From NCBI RefSeq assembly GCF_020829495.1, contig NZ_JAIVFQ010000037.1, forward strand, positions 1-64,000: a DNA stretch of 64,000 bases. Reading direction: 5' to 3'. The notes under the pieces were generated by a model. It saw only the letters and a list, made by a program, of their open reading frames with translations, searched no databases and had not been told where the DNA came from. The DNA is from Nostoc favosum CHAB5714. Its GTDB lineage: Bacteria; Cyanobacteriota; Cyanobacteriia; Cyanobacteriales; Nostocaceae. Both the position numbers and the translations under genes were made by a program. This document shows, one piece after another, positions 36,082-45,079 of the stretch (positions within the stretch are counted from its first letter, which is position 1; each line of letters starts with the position of its first letter).

Positions 36082-36769
36082 AATGTCTTTGGGTTTATAC
36101 AGGAGTGAATTGCTGAGGCGTTATCAAAGGCTATCAATGCCAAAGACCCAAATCCGAATCTTGTGTCAGTCCAAAAAGTTGGAGATAATTGAGGGCAAAA
36201 TATATTATTGCTATTTGCCACTCAGCCAAGCACCATCGTGCAGAATTCTGCTGGTGTAGAAGTGTACAAATCAACGTTACTATCAATATTCATGAGCAAT
36301 CAGTATTTTCCGGTAACTACTGACAGTAGAAAAGTGTAGAGGTAAATTACCCATGAATCTATATCAAGGTTTAATTGCACTGAGGTGTTTCTTGTATCGA
36401 TATTAACAAAACCAGTCCACTGTTATCTTCTAGCCTTTTTGAAGGTGCTTTAATCTCTAGAATATAAGAGTATGTAGAAATAGCGATCGCTCAAATAAAT
36501 TCTTTATTTACTCTTTAAAGAGCCAGTGATTTCTCTGACAACCCATAAAGATAGCATAAATATACTGAAATTTTCCTGATCGCAACAAAATTAAATTTTG
36601 TTCATAAAAACGTAGGTTAGCACAAGCTGTGCTACCATACTGCGTGTTGCATTTAATATATAGCGTTTCCTAATCATACAAGTTACATCATAGCCCCCTC
36701 CTCGCAAGCGGGGAGGGGGTTGGGGGTGGGGTTCTTGTACCTCACAAGGGCCGAGAACCGCTATAAGTA
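36082..36769. other. long non-coding region upstream of hepC
   Basis: About 690 bp without a gene, the likely promoter and leader region of hepC-hepA. It has one HIP1 site near 36483 and, near 36692-36733, a CCCCTCCTCGCAAGCGGGGAGGGG hairpin remnant related to the C/G-rich interior of the mobile repeats. Regulatory elements 5' of hepC/hepA are known in Anabaena; I cannot point to specific sites here. Confidence 0.55.
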
Positions 36770-36873
36770 ATACCAATTCACGAAAATCCTGATACATATA
36801 GATTTATCGTAGGGGCATGGCATTGCCATGCCCCTACCAGCGTATTTGTATCATTATTAAAGTGAAATGGTAT
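36770..36873. repeat. ATACCAATTCA inverted-repeat element with perfect 13-bp hairpin
   Basis: Ends ATACCAATTCA and TGAAATGGTAT pair with one mismatch. The centre is a perfect palindrome GTAGGGGCATGGC-ATT-GCCATGCCCCTAC (36809-36837). It sits 16 bp after the end of the Wzc-like gene and could act as a terminator between it and hepC. Confidence 0.8.
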
Positions 36874-36889
36874 AACCGTACCGTACTAA

Positions 36890-39160
36890 CTACTTTTCTA
36901 CAGCTTGGCGCAGAGCTAATTGCTGTTGTTTGATATAAGGTACGTAATTACTACTAGAGTTTGATACCCCATTAGCTACAACCCCAATCAGATTTAACTT
37001 ACTCAGCATAGCTGTAGCTTGACTAAGCTGACTTCGGGTCACAATCCCAATGCTTGCCACCATGACCACACTACGACAAGATGATGCGGTAAGCATGGCA
37101 TCCACCAAACCGAGAACTGGGGGAGCATCTATGAGTACCAAATCATAGTTTTCCTCAAATGCTGCCATTAATTCCATCATCCGAGGGGAACTCAACAGAT
37201 TAGCTGGGTCAGCAGGTCTGGGGCCAGCAGTCAAAATATCGATGTAGGCGGAACCTGAGTATTGAAGACTAATCTGGTTGGGTAGAGTTGCATCACTCGC
37301 CAATAGAGTTGAAAGCCCCTGTTCGTTAGGAAGATTCAGTTGTTCGTGCAGACTGGGATCGCGTAAATTGGCATCAATCAGCAGTACCCTTTTGTGTAAA
37401 CGGGCAGCACTCATCGCCAAACCCAACGCCAAAGCTGACTTACCCTCATCGGGTAAAGCTGAGGTAATCATCAAAGATTTCAAGTTAGCAACAGTATTTA
37501 AAAGTTCAATGTTTTTGTAAATCAAATCCAGCGATTCCCAACGCGGTGGAGATTGCAATACCTGAATTGTCCAGGGGGCGAGAACTTCTGGCTTACCAAA
37601 AGGCAACTTGATCATTGATTCTTTGGGTTTGGCTGGCGGTAATTTGGGAGTTGTTCCCAACAACGGCATGGCCATTTGCTTCTCCAACTCAGCAGTGGTG
37701 TGAACTGCATCATCAGCCGATTCTCGAATAAAGGCAGCAATGCCTCCTAACATAAACCCAACCACAGCACCTAACAGCAAGTTCTGTTGAAGATTGGGGC
37801 CTAATTGTCCGCCTTTTTGAGGTTCTTCCACAACTTCCCAATTAAATCCACCCTTGGAAAGTTCTTGCCGTAATTGCTGTTCTGCTCTTAAAAGTTGCTC
37901 TAACCTTTCACGGCTAAATTGCAACTGCGGTAGCATTCGATTGTAATAAGCTAACAGAGGCGGGAAGCGTTTGATTTCAAAACGCAGTTCGTTTTCTTTC
38001 TGGGCCAAAGTTTGATCACGAGCAGTTAAAGCTACTATAGTTGTCTGCGTTTCTACTAGCTGACCAGCAAGGCTAAGATCAATTTGTCCGAGCTGTCCTT
38101 TTTCGAGAAGAGAGTCTCCATTCGTGAATGCACCAGCAGACTTTTCGCCTAAAGTTCTTCCTACTTCTTGTTGCAATAATTCCTTCTGACTCTGAAGCTG
38201 TTCTTTGAGCTTTTGCACACTCGGAGTTTGATCTGTAAAGCGTAAGCGTTCTTGTGCTAGTGCCAGTTCGCTTTTTTGGATTTCATTCAGTAAGCCTTGA
38301 TAGCGAGTAGACTGACTCAGACGAGAAGCAACTAGAGCATTTTGTGGAGAACGGTTAAGTTGTTCTTCTAAAGATTTTTGGCGTGCTAAAGCTTCGCCAT
38401 ACTGGGCACGAGTTGTCTGTCTTTCTTGGGCAATATTGTTCAAAGCTGTCTCAATCGCTTTGGCCTGTGACTCTGGATCAATTAAGTTCTGATTTCTGCG
38501 GAACCTTTGTAAATTTGTCTCAGCCGCGTTTACTTCTTCACTGGCTTTACTTAACTGTTCCCTGATAATTTGCAGACCTTTTTGTAACCGCGAATTCTGT
38601 TGTTGTTTGTTATATTCAACATAAACTTGTCGAATTGCATCCAGAACTTTTTGTGTCTTTTCTGGATCTCCAGCAGTGTATTCAACTTGAAATATTTTAG
38701 TAGCGACATTATCTTCTTTGCTCCTTAATTGAGTTAAGACTAAGGAAGCTTTAATTTCACCTGCACTTATATCTGGATAATCAGACTGAAGTTTATCAAC
38801 TGCTTTTTGGATAAGTCCCGAACTCTGCATCAAGTTAAGCTGAGTCGCAGTATCTATCACAACATCAGAGTCAGTAAACTGGTTGTCTATCCCCGCACCT
38901 TCTTTTTTACCTTGATAGTTAGGTTCTACTAGCAGTTGCATTGAACTTTTATAAGTTGGCTTGGTTTTAAAAGTTACCATGCCTGCAATAGCAATAGAAG
39001 TAATTAATACTGCTAGAAACCAAGGAAATCTTCGCACAAATACGGCAAACAATTGTCCATAGCTTGGTTCATTTTCCGAAGCTGGAGTTATATGAGGATT
39101 TAGACTACTTTGAACCACTTTTATTATCCTTGTCTTTTCTACGAAAGGCTGTGCCAACAA
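36890..39160 (-). CDS. Wzc-like polysaccharide co-polymerase / tyrosine autokinase
   Basis: A 756-aa fusion: Wzz-type domain between two membrane segments (about 46-64 and 460-478) with a long coiled-coil periplasmic part (about 180-450), then a cytosolic BY-kinase domain. The kinase has Walker A ALPDEGKS (568-575), Walker A' VLLIDANLRDP (592-602) and Walker B VLIDAPP. The C-terminal tail has only two tyrosines (NYVPY), fewer than the usual cluster, so autophosphorylation may be limited. It sets chain length and couples polymerisation to export. It lies upstream of hepC in the island. Confidence 0.9.
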   Translation of the reverse strand: MLAQPFVEKTRIIKVVQSSLNPHITPASENEPSYGQLFAVFVRRFPWFLAVLITSIAIAGMVTFKTKPTYKSSMQLLVEPNYQGKKEGAGIDNQFTDSDVVIDTATQLNLMQSSGLIQKAVDKLQSDYPDISAGEIKASLVLTQLRSKEDNVATKIFQVEYTAGDPEKTQKVLDAIRQVYVEYNKQQQNSRLQKGLQIIREQLSKASEEVNAAETNLQRFRRNQNLIDPESQAKAIETALNNIAQERQTTRAQYGEALARQKSLEEQLNRSPQNALVASRLSQSTRYQGLLNEIQKSELALAQERLRFTDQTPSVQKLKEQLQSQKELLQQEVGRTLGEKSAGAFTNGDSLLEKGQLGQIDLSLAGQLVETQTTIVALTARDQTLAQKENELRFEIKRFPPLLAYYNRMLPQLQFSRERLEQLLRAEQQLRQELSKGGFNWEVVEEPQKGGQLGPNLQQNLLLGAVVGFMLGGIAAFIRESADDAVHTTAELEKQMAMPLLGTTPKLPPAKPKESMIKLPFGKPEVLAPWTIQVLQSPPRWESLDLIYKNIELLNTVANLKSLMITSALPDEGKSALALGLAMSAARLHKRVLLIDANLRDPSLHEQLNLPNEQGLSTLLASDATLPNQISLQYSGSAYIDILTAGPRPADPANLLSSPRMMELMAAFEENYDLVLIDAPPVLGLVDAMLTASSCRSVVMVASIGIVTRSQLSQATAMLSKLNLIGVVANGVSNSSSNYVPYIKQQQLALRQAVEK

Positions 39161-39285
39161 GACTTACGCTAAGAGATTCTCCGAAGAATACCTATTTTTT
39201 TACAAACAACTCAGGATGAGAAAGTTAAATAAATAGGTAATCTTATAGTGGGAAGAGATTACGAAATAAAACTGCAACGCCAGAC

Positions 39286-39414
39286 AATACGGTTCGGTTA
39301 ACGTTTTAACATTTTGAAGATCCCCCCAACCCCCCTTAAAAAGGCTTGCTCATAAACCTCATTTACCCCCTTTGGGTGTCGCCGTAGGCGGGGGGATCTG
39401 AACCGAACCGTATT
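39286..39414. repeat. AATACGGTTCGGTT inverted-repeat element with direct repeats
   Basis: Perfect 14-bp ends AATACGGTTCGGTT and AACCGAACCGTATT, flanked by direct repeats GCAACGCCAGA (39274-39284 and 39415-39425), consistent with an approximately 11-bp target duplication. Interior includes GATCCCCCCAACCCCCCTT. Confidence 0.88.
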
Positions 39415-39536
39415 GCAACGCCAGAGCCATTATTCCTTGAGATACCACGCCTATAAACAACATGGTTTGAATTAGTCTAATATTAGAAAGTTTTTCTGCT
39501 CACTTTTAAAGTGAGGTATGTACCAAAAAACAATAA

Positions 39537-39573
39537 CTAATGACTAATGACCAATGACTAATGACTAATGACT
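39537..39573. repeat. AATGACT/AATGACC 7-bp tandem repeats
   Basis: Five or so 7-bp units (TAATGAC, CAATGAC) directly after the 3' end of the next glycosyltransferase gene. Same units as before the ABC ATPase gene at 2712. Confidence 0.88.
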
Positions 39574-39579
39574 ACTTGA

Positions 39580-40680
39580 TCAAATGAATATTTGATGCAC
39601 ACCACAAGCTTGGTTAATAATTTGCTCAACTTTCCCAAAGAAGGCATTTTCTGAAAAATTTGCTACTGCATGATTACGGATGCGATCGTAATCCCAAGAA
39701 ATGCCATTGGCTTCCAGTAATGCAATTTGTAGAGATTCGGGTGTTTGCCTTTTGAAAAAGACTCCTGTTTCACCTGGTATTTGAGTATCTAATACTCCAC
39801 CTGCTCCATAAGCGATGACTGGTGTGCCGCTAGCATTAGCCTCTACTGGAACTAATCCGTAGTCTTCTAAGGCTGCGACAATAATAGACTTGGCTTTGGA
39901 AAACAAGTCTTTGCGGGTTCTATCACTTACGTGTCCCAAGAACTCAATATTTTTTAATGCTTTGGATTTTAACCGTGCTTGTTCTGGGCCGTCACCTGAT
40001 ATTAATAAGCGCCATCCCAGCCAATTAAAAGCTTCGACTATTATATCAAGGCGCTTATAGCTAATCATCCGGGCTGAGGCCAGATAATATTCATCTTTTA
40101 TATCGGAAAAAAGAAATTTACTAGTATCAATTGGGTAGTTTACCATCATTGCCTTTTTGCCATAAATATTTTCAATACGGCGGGCAACAACACTAGAATT
40201 AGCAATGTAAAGGTCAGGTTCCTGTGCATATTTCAGGTCTACCTTTCTCATTACTTGAAATACTTGTTCGATTAAAGGAGCAAAATATCTATAGTCTCCG
40301 TATTCTCTTAAATAGGTTGCTGTATCCCATAAGAAACGGGTGACATTATGGCAAAAACAAATGTGGCGGGCATTTGGGTTTTTTCGCACTGCTTTGGCGA
40401 AGCTTGTGCTACTGCTAATAATTAAATCGTAGTCTTGCAGATCCAAGGCACGAAAGGCAGGAAAATATAGAGGAGCCATTGACCTAAAATATTTTACTGC
40501 ACCGGGAATCTTTTGCAAAAAGGTTGTGTTGACTATGCGATCGCCTAAATCAATAGTTTTTTGTGGATCGTACAGAGATGTGAAAATATCTGCTTCAGGA
40601 TAGCGTTTACAAAGCAGTTCAAACACACGCTCTGCCCCACCTCGCTGGGTTAAATAATCATGGACTAGAGCAATTTTCAT
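39580..40680 (-). CDS. GT4-family glycosyltransferase
   Basis: A 366-aa GT-B enzyme: MKIALVHDYLTQRGGAERVFELL, RHICFCHNVTRFLWD, YYLASARMISYKRLDIIVEAFN and the EX7E motif EDYGLVPVEANASG. It resembles GDP-mannose-dependent mannosyltransferases of the WbaZ/PimB type; the donor cannot be proved. It sits upstream of the Wzc-like gene. Confidence 0.88.
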   Translation of the reverse strand: MKIALVHDYLTQRGGAERVFELLCKRYPEADIFTSLYDPQKTIDLGDRIVNTTFLQKIPGAVKYFRSMAPLYFPAFRALDLQDYDLIISSSTSFAKAVRKNPNARHICFCHNVTRFLWDTATYLREYGDYRYFAPLIEQVFQVMRKVDLKYAQEPDLYIANSSVVARRIENIYGKKAMMVNYPIDTSKFLFSDIKDEYYLASARMISYKRLDIIVEAFNWLGWRLLISGDGPEQARLKSKALKNIEFLGHVSDRTRKDLFSKAKSIIVAALEDYGLVPVEANASGTPVIAYGAGGVLDTQIPGETGVFFKRQTPESLQIALLEANGISWDYDRIRNHAVANFSENAFFGKVEQIINQACGVHQIFI

Positions 40681-41168
40681 GAATTTGACCTAAAGTTTCG
40701 ATCAGGTTTATTTCAACGTTCCCCAGCAAGTTCTTATCAACAACTTTAGTGTTTAGCAGTATAACTTCCTATCCTCTTTACGAAATTCTAGCGACAAATA
40801 CGTTGGTAGGGGCCTCGGAGATCCCCCCAACCCCCCTTAAAAGGGGGGCTTTTTCTCCTCTTTACCCCTTTTTTAAGGGGGTCGCCGCTAGGTGCATACA
40901 GCTGGGATTAATGTCAACTTAACGTAAAAGTCATGTCCCGCAAGGAACTGAAGTTCCTTGCTAATAGCTAAAGTCTACTTCAGTAGACTAAAGATTTTTG
41001 AGTATATTTAGTCATCTTCAGATGACTTTAGCTGTTAGCCTGGAACTTTAGTTCCAGGCGGGTGAGTCCGCCAATAGTTAAGCTATTTCTAGGCTTTTGT
41101 TGACACGTATGTACAGCTGTACACCCCTACAGCCAATTCATTTGTTGCAAATATTTTAGGAACCGATA
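40681..41168. other. repeat-filled gap between GT4 and oxidoreductase genes
   Basis: Holds a GATCCCCCCAACCCCCCTT / AAGGGGGTCGCC repeat (about 40819-40887), similar to those near 14270 and 39318, and the structured element at 40938-41065. No gene is seen. Confidence 0.6.
40938..41065. repeat. four-hairpin element (nested stems), third family member
   Basis: The order is CCCGC, hairpin AAGGAACT/AGTTCCTT, stem GCTAATAGCTAAAGT, hairpin AGTCTACT/AGTAGACT, linker, hairpin AGTCATCT/AGATGACT, partner stem ACTTTAGCTGTTAGC, hairpin CCTGGAACT/AGTTCCAGG, GCGGG. Same plan as 7262-7428 and 20064-20230, but most hairpins have different sequence, and the outer AGGGCTATTTCATTCT arms are absent. Confidence 0.85.
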
Positions 41169-42482
41169 TTACCCAACTGCTACCAAGATTTTTTCTGGGG
41201 TGAAATAAGTGTTTTGCTCAGTTCGTAGTTGGTCGCAGAGTCTGCCTTCAGGTAATTCTACATCCTCGTATGTGAGGACTTGATCCTTAGAAATATCTCG
41301 TTTGAGGCGACACCCTTCAGCTAAACCGATTGGTAGAAGATTTTGCTGTTGGACGATATCGGAATTTTCACATTGTCCGTAGGTCATGTAGTAGCCGATG
41401 CCATCTAGGGTTTCTCCAGCTTTCAGGTCGATTTTGGCAGTGGTGACAACATCTACTAGCGGGCCTGCTAGTGGAGACATAACGGCATCACCGAATAGGA
41501 CAGCACGCGCTACGGACAGGGGAACTTCAAAATGACAGAGGTGATAAGGAGTATAGAAGCTGTAAAGTGGGCCTTCGCCTAATTTGTATAAGTTGAGATA
41601 GTGGCGTTGCTTGGAGTCGTCGTGAGTAGCAAATACATATACGCCTGGGCCAGGTTTTGCTCCAACTACATAATCGACAATACCGCCCAGTTCTTTGAGT
41701 TGTTCAACATCATATATATGGGCCATTTCATCGACATAACCGTTGAAGTCATATCCTAGCATTCCCCGTTTGGCGACTTTCATACCCGTGGCATTGGCAA
41801 CGATCGCTTGCTCAAAGGAAATTTTGGTTCCGTCGGCGAAGCTAGCCACCATGTGGGGCTTTTGACCCCAACGTTTAGCAAATCCTTCCTGGGTGGTGGG
41901 ATTGCGATAGGGGTCTTGGAGTCCTTTAATGTTACCGCACAATAACGGAGTTAAACCAATGCTTTTTACAAAGCGGTAGAGGTTCATTTGCACCCCTGGC
42001 TGATCGCCATCACAGGCGCTGAGGATCACACCTGCTTTGTCAGCATAGACTTTGAGGATGGGGCCAATGGTGCCGTCGAGTTCGGCATTCATCATGATCA
42101 CATGCTTGCAATGAGCGATCGCTTCCATAACGATGTGAGCGCCAAATTCCACTGCACCTGTGACTTCGATTAATGCATCGATGCCCTCGGCCCGACACAG
42201 TAACTTAGCGTCTTCTGTGACTGCATACTTACCGTTTGCGATCGCATCTTCTAATTCGCTGACAGTTGCAACAACTTGAATATCCTCAATTCCTGCTTCC
42301 GAATAAGCTTGTTTAGCTGCATCAATCTGGCGATTGGAGATAGCAACTAACTCCATTCCTGGCACTGAATTGACAATTTGGTTGGCAATTCCTCGACCCA
42401 TAAAACCAGCACCAATCATTCCCACCTTGATAGGATTTCCTGCTGCTGCACGGGTTTGTAAGGCGCGATCGATAATAATCAT
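41169..42482 (-). CDS. NAD(P)-dependent oxidoreductase with C-terminal SAF-like domain
   Basis: A 437-aa protein with an N-terminal Rossmann fold (GMIGAGFMGRGIANQI, about 21-36), related to homoserine dehydrogenase-like oxidoreductases. DGDQPGVQMNLYRFV and a long substrate domain follow, then a C-terminal SAF-like beta-clip part (LLPIGLAEGCRLKRDISKDQ, about 385-410). The substrate is probably a nucleotide sugar or its keto derivative, given the neighbours. The Anabaena HEP island has a similar gene. Confidence 0.8.
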   Translation of the reverse strand: MIIIDRALQTRAAAGNPIKVGMIGAGFMGRGIANQIVNSVPGMELVAISNRQIDAAKQAYSEAGIEDIQVVATVSELEDAIANGKYAVTEDAKLLCRAEGIDALIEVTGAVEFGAHIVMEAIAHCKHVIMMNAELDGTIGPILKVYADKAGVILSACDGDQPGVQMNLYRFVKSIGLTPLLCGNIKGLQDPYRNPTTQEGFAKRWGQKPHMVASFADGTKISFEQAIVANATGMKVAKRGMLGYDFNGYVDEMAHIYDVEQLKELGGIVDYVVGAKPGPGVYVFATHDDSKQRHYLNLYKLGEGPLYSFYTPYHLCHFEVPLSVARAVLFGDAVMSPLAGPLVDVVTTAKIDLKAGETLDGIGYYMTYGQCENSDIVQQQNLLPIGLAEGCRLKRDISKDQVLTYEDVELPEGRLCDQLRTEQNTYFTPEKILVAVG

Positions 42483-42591
42483 GAACTAAACTCCTTTTTG
42501 GAACTGTTGGTTGTGATACAAATTCTCTATAAACTTGCACTTAATAATTTTTTACGGCTAAATATTAAGTACATTTTCATGGGAATTAAGA

Positions 42592-43836
42592 TTAGCTATG
42601 GCTAATAACTGGTTCTTTGCTAGACGCTATAGAAGCAGTCTGTTTTTTCTGGCTGTGATTTTCGATAATTTGCTCCACAACATTTCTGTAAACTTGGGCA
42701 AACTTTTCTTTAGTATGATTTGCTCTTGCATATTCCCAAGCCTGACGAGACATCAGCTTTAGGTCTTCTACAGGCAAATTGGAAATACTTCTAACTTTCG
42801 CCTTAATTTCGTCAACGGAAAGATTATCAAAAATCACACCAAAATCGTGAATATCCACACCAGATTCGTAGCTTAAAATCGGAATTAATCCAGCTTGTAA
42901 GCAACTGATTACTGCTCCTGACTGTCCTTCAGAAACGGAAGGATAAACAAGCCCTAGACAGTTATTTGTAACCTCTATAAAGTCAGGACTAGTAACATCA
43001 ATCCAACCATAAGTGTGGATGTTAGGTGTTTCGTATAGTTCTTTATAGAAAGCTTGCTCAAATTCTTTGTCATTACTTACCGGGCCACAAACTGTTAAAT
43101 GGTATTCCGGCATTTGGGCAAAGGCATCTAAAACTAAATCTAATCCTTTGAGGACTAAAGCACTACCACCAAACCACAGAAAACGCTTTCTTACCGCTTC
43201 AAAATCTTTTTTGTCGGGATAAGGATAAACGACAGGCGAAGAAATTGGAATGCGATACATTGGTTTGTTGGCATACTTGAATGTATCAGTAGTGAAATCA
43301 TTACCCAACACAATCGCACAATCAGCATATTCAATTCCTAAGTTAGGAACTTCAAAGCGCTGTGGTTTTAAGGTAATACCTTTGCGCCGTTGTAGTTCTA
43401 GAAGCCTGTTGCATTCTGCTGCATTGCGAAACACCATATTCGCAATGTCAACGTGGAAAATCTTGATGCAATCTTTATTGAGTTTTGGTGCAAGCGCTTC
43501 CATTCGATGGCGGATATCAATGAAAAATGCGTAGTCTTTTTGAGGAACGAATTTATTATTGTGGAACTGGATAACATCAACGTTGTAACCCAAGTCTAAA
43601 AAAGTTTGGGCTATTTGCCAAACTTCCCAGTACCAAGTATGGTCATTAGGCATTGGCTGACCAGGTTTTAATAGGAATGGCTCAATCCTATAAGAAAGAA
43701 GTACATTCCCCTTGGAAGGCTGTTTAGGCTTTAGGGAAACAACCTGTAAGCTCTTAGCGTAATTGATGCGAACTTGGACTTTTTTGGAGACAAAAGAGAT
43801 AGTATTTCCGACACGAGATAGAAGATTATTTGGCAT
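42592..43836 (-). CDS. glycosyltransferase (GT-B type)
   Basis: A 414-aa protein. NVLLSYRIEPFLLKPGQP and YNVDVIQFHNNKF form the N-terminal half; FLWFGGSALVLKGLDLVLDAFAQM and VYPSVSEGQSGAVISCLQAGLIP form a GT4-like C-terminal domain. In the EX7E region the second Glu is replaced (EGQSGAVISC), so activity or mechanism may differ. It lies in the HEP block between the oxidoreductase and rfbC-like genes. Confidence 0.8.
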   Translation of the reverse strand: MPNNLLSRVGNTISFVSKKVQVRINYAKSLQVVSLKPKQPSKGNVLLSYRIEPFLLKPGQPMPNDHTWYWEVWQIAQTFLDLGYNVDVIQFHNNKFVPQKDYAFFIDIRHRMEALAPKLNKDCIKIFHVDIANMVFRNAAECNRLLELQRRKGITLKPQRFEVPNLGIEYADCAIVLGNDFTTDTFKYANKPMYRIPISSPVVYPYPDKKDFEAVRKRFLWFGGSALVLKGLDLVLDAFAQMPEYHLTVCGPVSNDKEFEQAFYKELYETPNIHTYGWIDVTSPDFIEVTNNCLGLVYPSVSEGQSGAVISCLQAGLIPILSYESGVDIHDFGVIFDNLSVDEIKAKVRSISNLPVEDLKLMSRQAWEYARANHTKEKFAQVYRNVVEQIIENHSQKKQTASIASSKEPVISHS

Positions 43837-43922
43837 TTATTTCTACCCGAATTAATTATTGTATTACTTCATGCAGAGGAGCCAGTGTGTTGTGCTAGTA
43901 CAATATCTAAGCTAGTAATGAA

Positions 43923-43984
43923 AAGTTTGTAGTAAGCACAAAGTGTGCTTAGAGGATAAGGACTAAAGTCCTTACTACGAACTT
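43923..43984. repeat. two-hairpin junction repeat
   Basis: Outer arms AAGTTTGTAGTA and TACTACGAACTT (one G-T pair) enclose hairpins TAAGCAC/GTGCTTA and AAGGACT/AGTCCTT. It has the loop style of the four-hairpin elements but only two inner hairpins. Confidence 0.75.
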
Positions 43985-44014
43985 ACTTACCCATCAATTT
44001 AAACTTGACATACG

Positions 44015-44180
<166 letters not shown>

Positions 44181-44221
44181 TCCCTGCACTGAAACACCTG
44201 GCGTAGAGAAAGAGTCTATAG

Positions 44222-44779
44222 TTATCTGGAAACTGTACCGCCAACAGTCATCATTCTCAACAAAGGCCAATTTAAATCTTTCTCAGATATTTCAGTCACA
44301 TCTAGAGGCCAATCAATGGCAAAGAATGGGTCATCATAGCGTAAACCTCTTTCATACCCTGGCGTATAAAATTCACCCACTTGATATATAACTTCAGTCT
44401 CATCTGTGAGTGCTTGATAGCCGTGAGCAAACATTTCTGGAACATACAAAGCGCGGCGGTTTTCTGGGGTTAACTCTACACCAATGTGTGATAAAAAGCT
44501 GGGAGATTCTGGACGCATATCAATAATTACGTCATAGATTGCGCCTTTAGTACAGCGAATTAATTTCGTTTCTGCTGCTGGCAAAATTTGATAGTGCATT
44601 CCCCGGATAGTGCCTTTTTTGTAGTTAAAAGACAAGTTACATTGGGCGACTGTTGGCTTTAATCCGTGTGCTTCAAATTCTTGAGCGCAGAAAGACCGAG
44701 CAAAAAAACCACGGTGGTCTGGCTTTTCTTCTAAATCAATAATGAATGCGTCTTTGAGTGCGGTTTCAGTAAAAATCAT
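44222..44779 (-). CDS. rfbC: dTDP-4-dehydrorhamnose 3,5-epimerase-type sugar epimerase
   Basis: A 185-aa cupin-fold epimerase. Active-site features are DHRGFFARSF, the general-base His in TIRGMHYQ, and YVPEMFAHGYQAL with YTPGYERGLRYDDP. It epimerises C3/C5 of a 4-keto-6-deoxy nucleotide sugar. No dTDP-glucose genes accompany it here; with rfbF in the block it may act on a CDP-linked sugar instead. Lies in the HEP block. Confidence 0.88.
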   Translation of the reverse strand: MIFTETALKDAFIIDLEEKPDHRGFFARSFCAQEFEAHGLKPTVAQCNLSFNYKKGTIRGMHYQILPAAETKLIRCTKGAIYDVIIDMRPESPSFLSHIGVELTPENRRALYVPEMFAHGYQALTDETEVIYQVGEFYTPGYERGLRYDDPFFAIDWPLDVTEISEKDLNWPLLRMMTVGGTVSR

Positions 44780-45079
44780 TTGATTGCTTTGAGATGAATG
44801 TTGAGTAAAGAAATTAAACGTAGACGCGTAGCGGCTTGCCGCAGGCTACCGCAGAGGCGCAGAGAAGCCAGTGCGCCCTTGCGGTTCCCCGACTTGTTCG
44901 CGCAGCGTCTCCCCTTGGGAGAAGCAACTGGCGCGGCACAGAGAGATGAGAGTTTGAGAGATATTTTGTGCCAGTAATCTAGAAATTTCATCGGGTGCAA
45001 CTCCTTTCTTTCTCTTCCTCTGTGTTCTCTGCGCCTAATAAGGTTAATTAAATTAGATATTCTTCTGGCGAGAACGTTT
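44780..45079. repeat. repeat-derived spacer before rfbC-like gene
   Basis: Three hundred bases of dispersed repeat: GTAGCGGCTTGCCGCAGGCTAC (hairpin), GCGCAGCGTCTCCCCTTGGG, and CTCTGTGTTCTCTGCGCC. Parts recur at 30080-30125 and 27905-27945. A chance reading frame across it is not credible as a gene. Confidence 0.7.

Noticed and set aside
36890..39160. Naming the Wzc-like gene hepB
   Set aside because: As I recall, hepB lies outside the HEP island in Anabaena, so the symbol is not used here.
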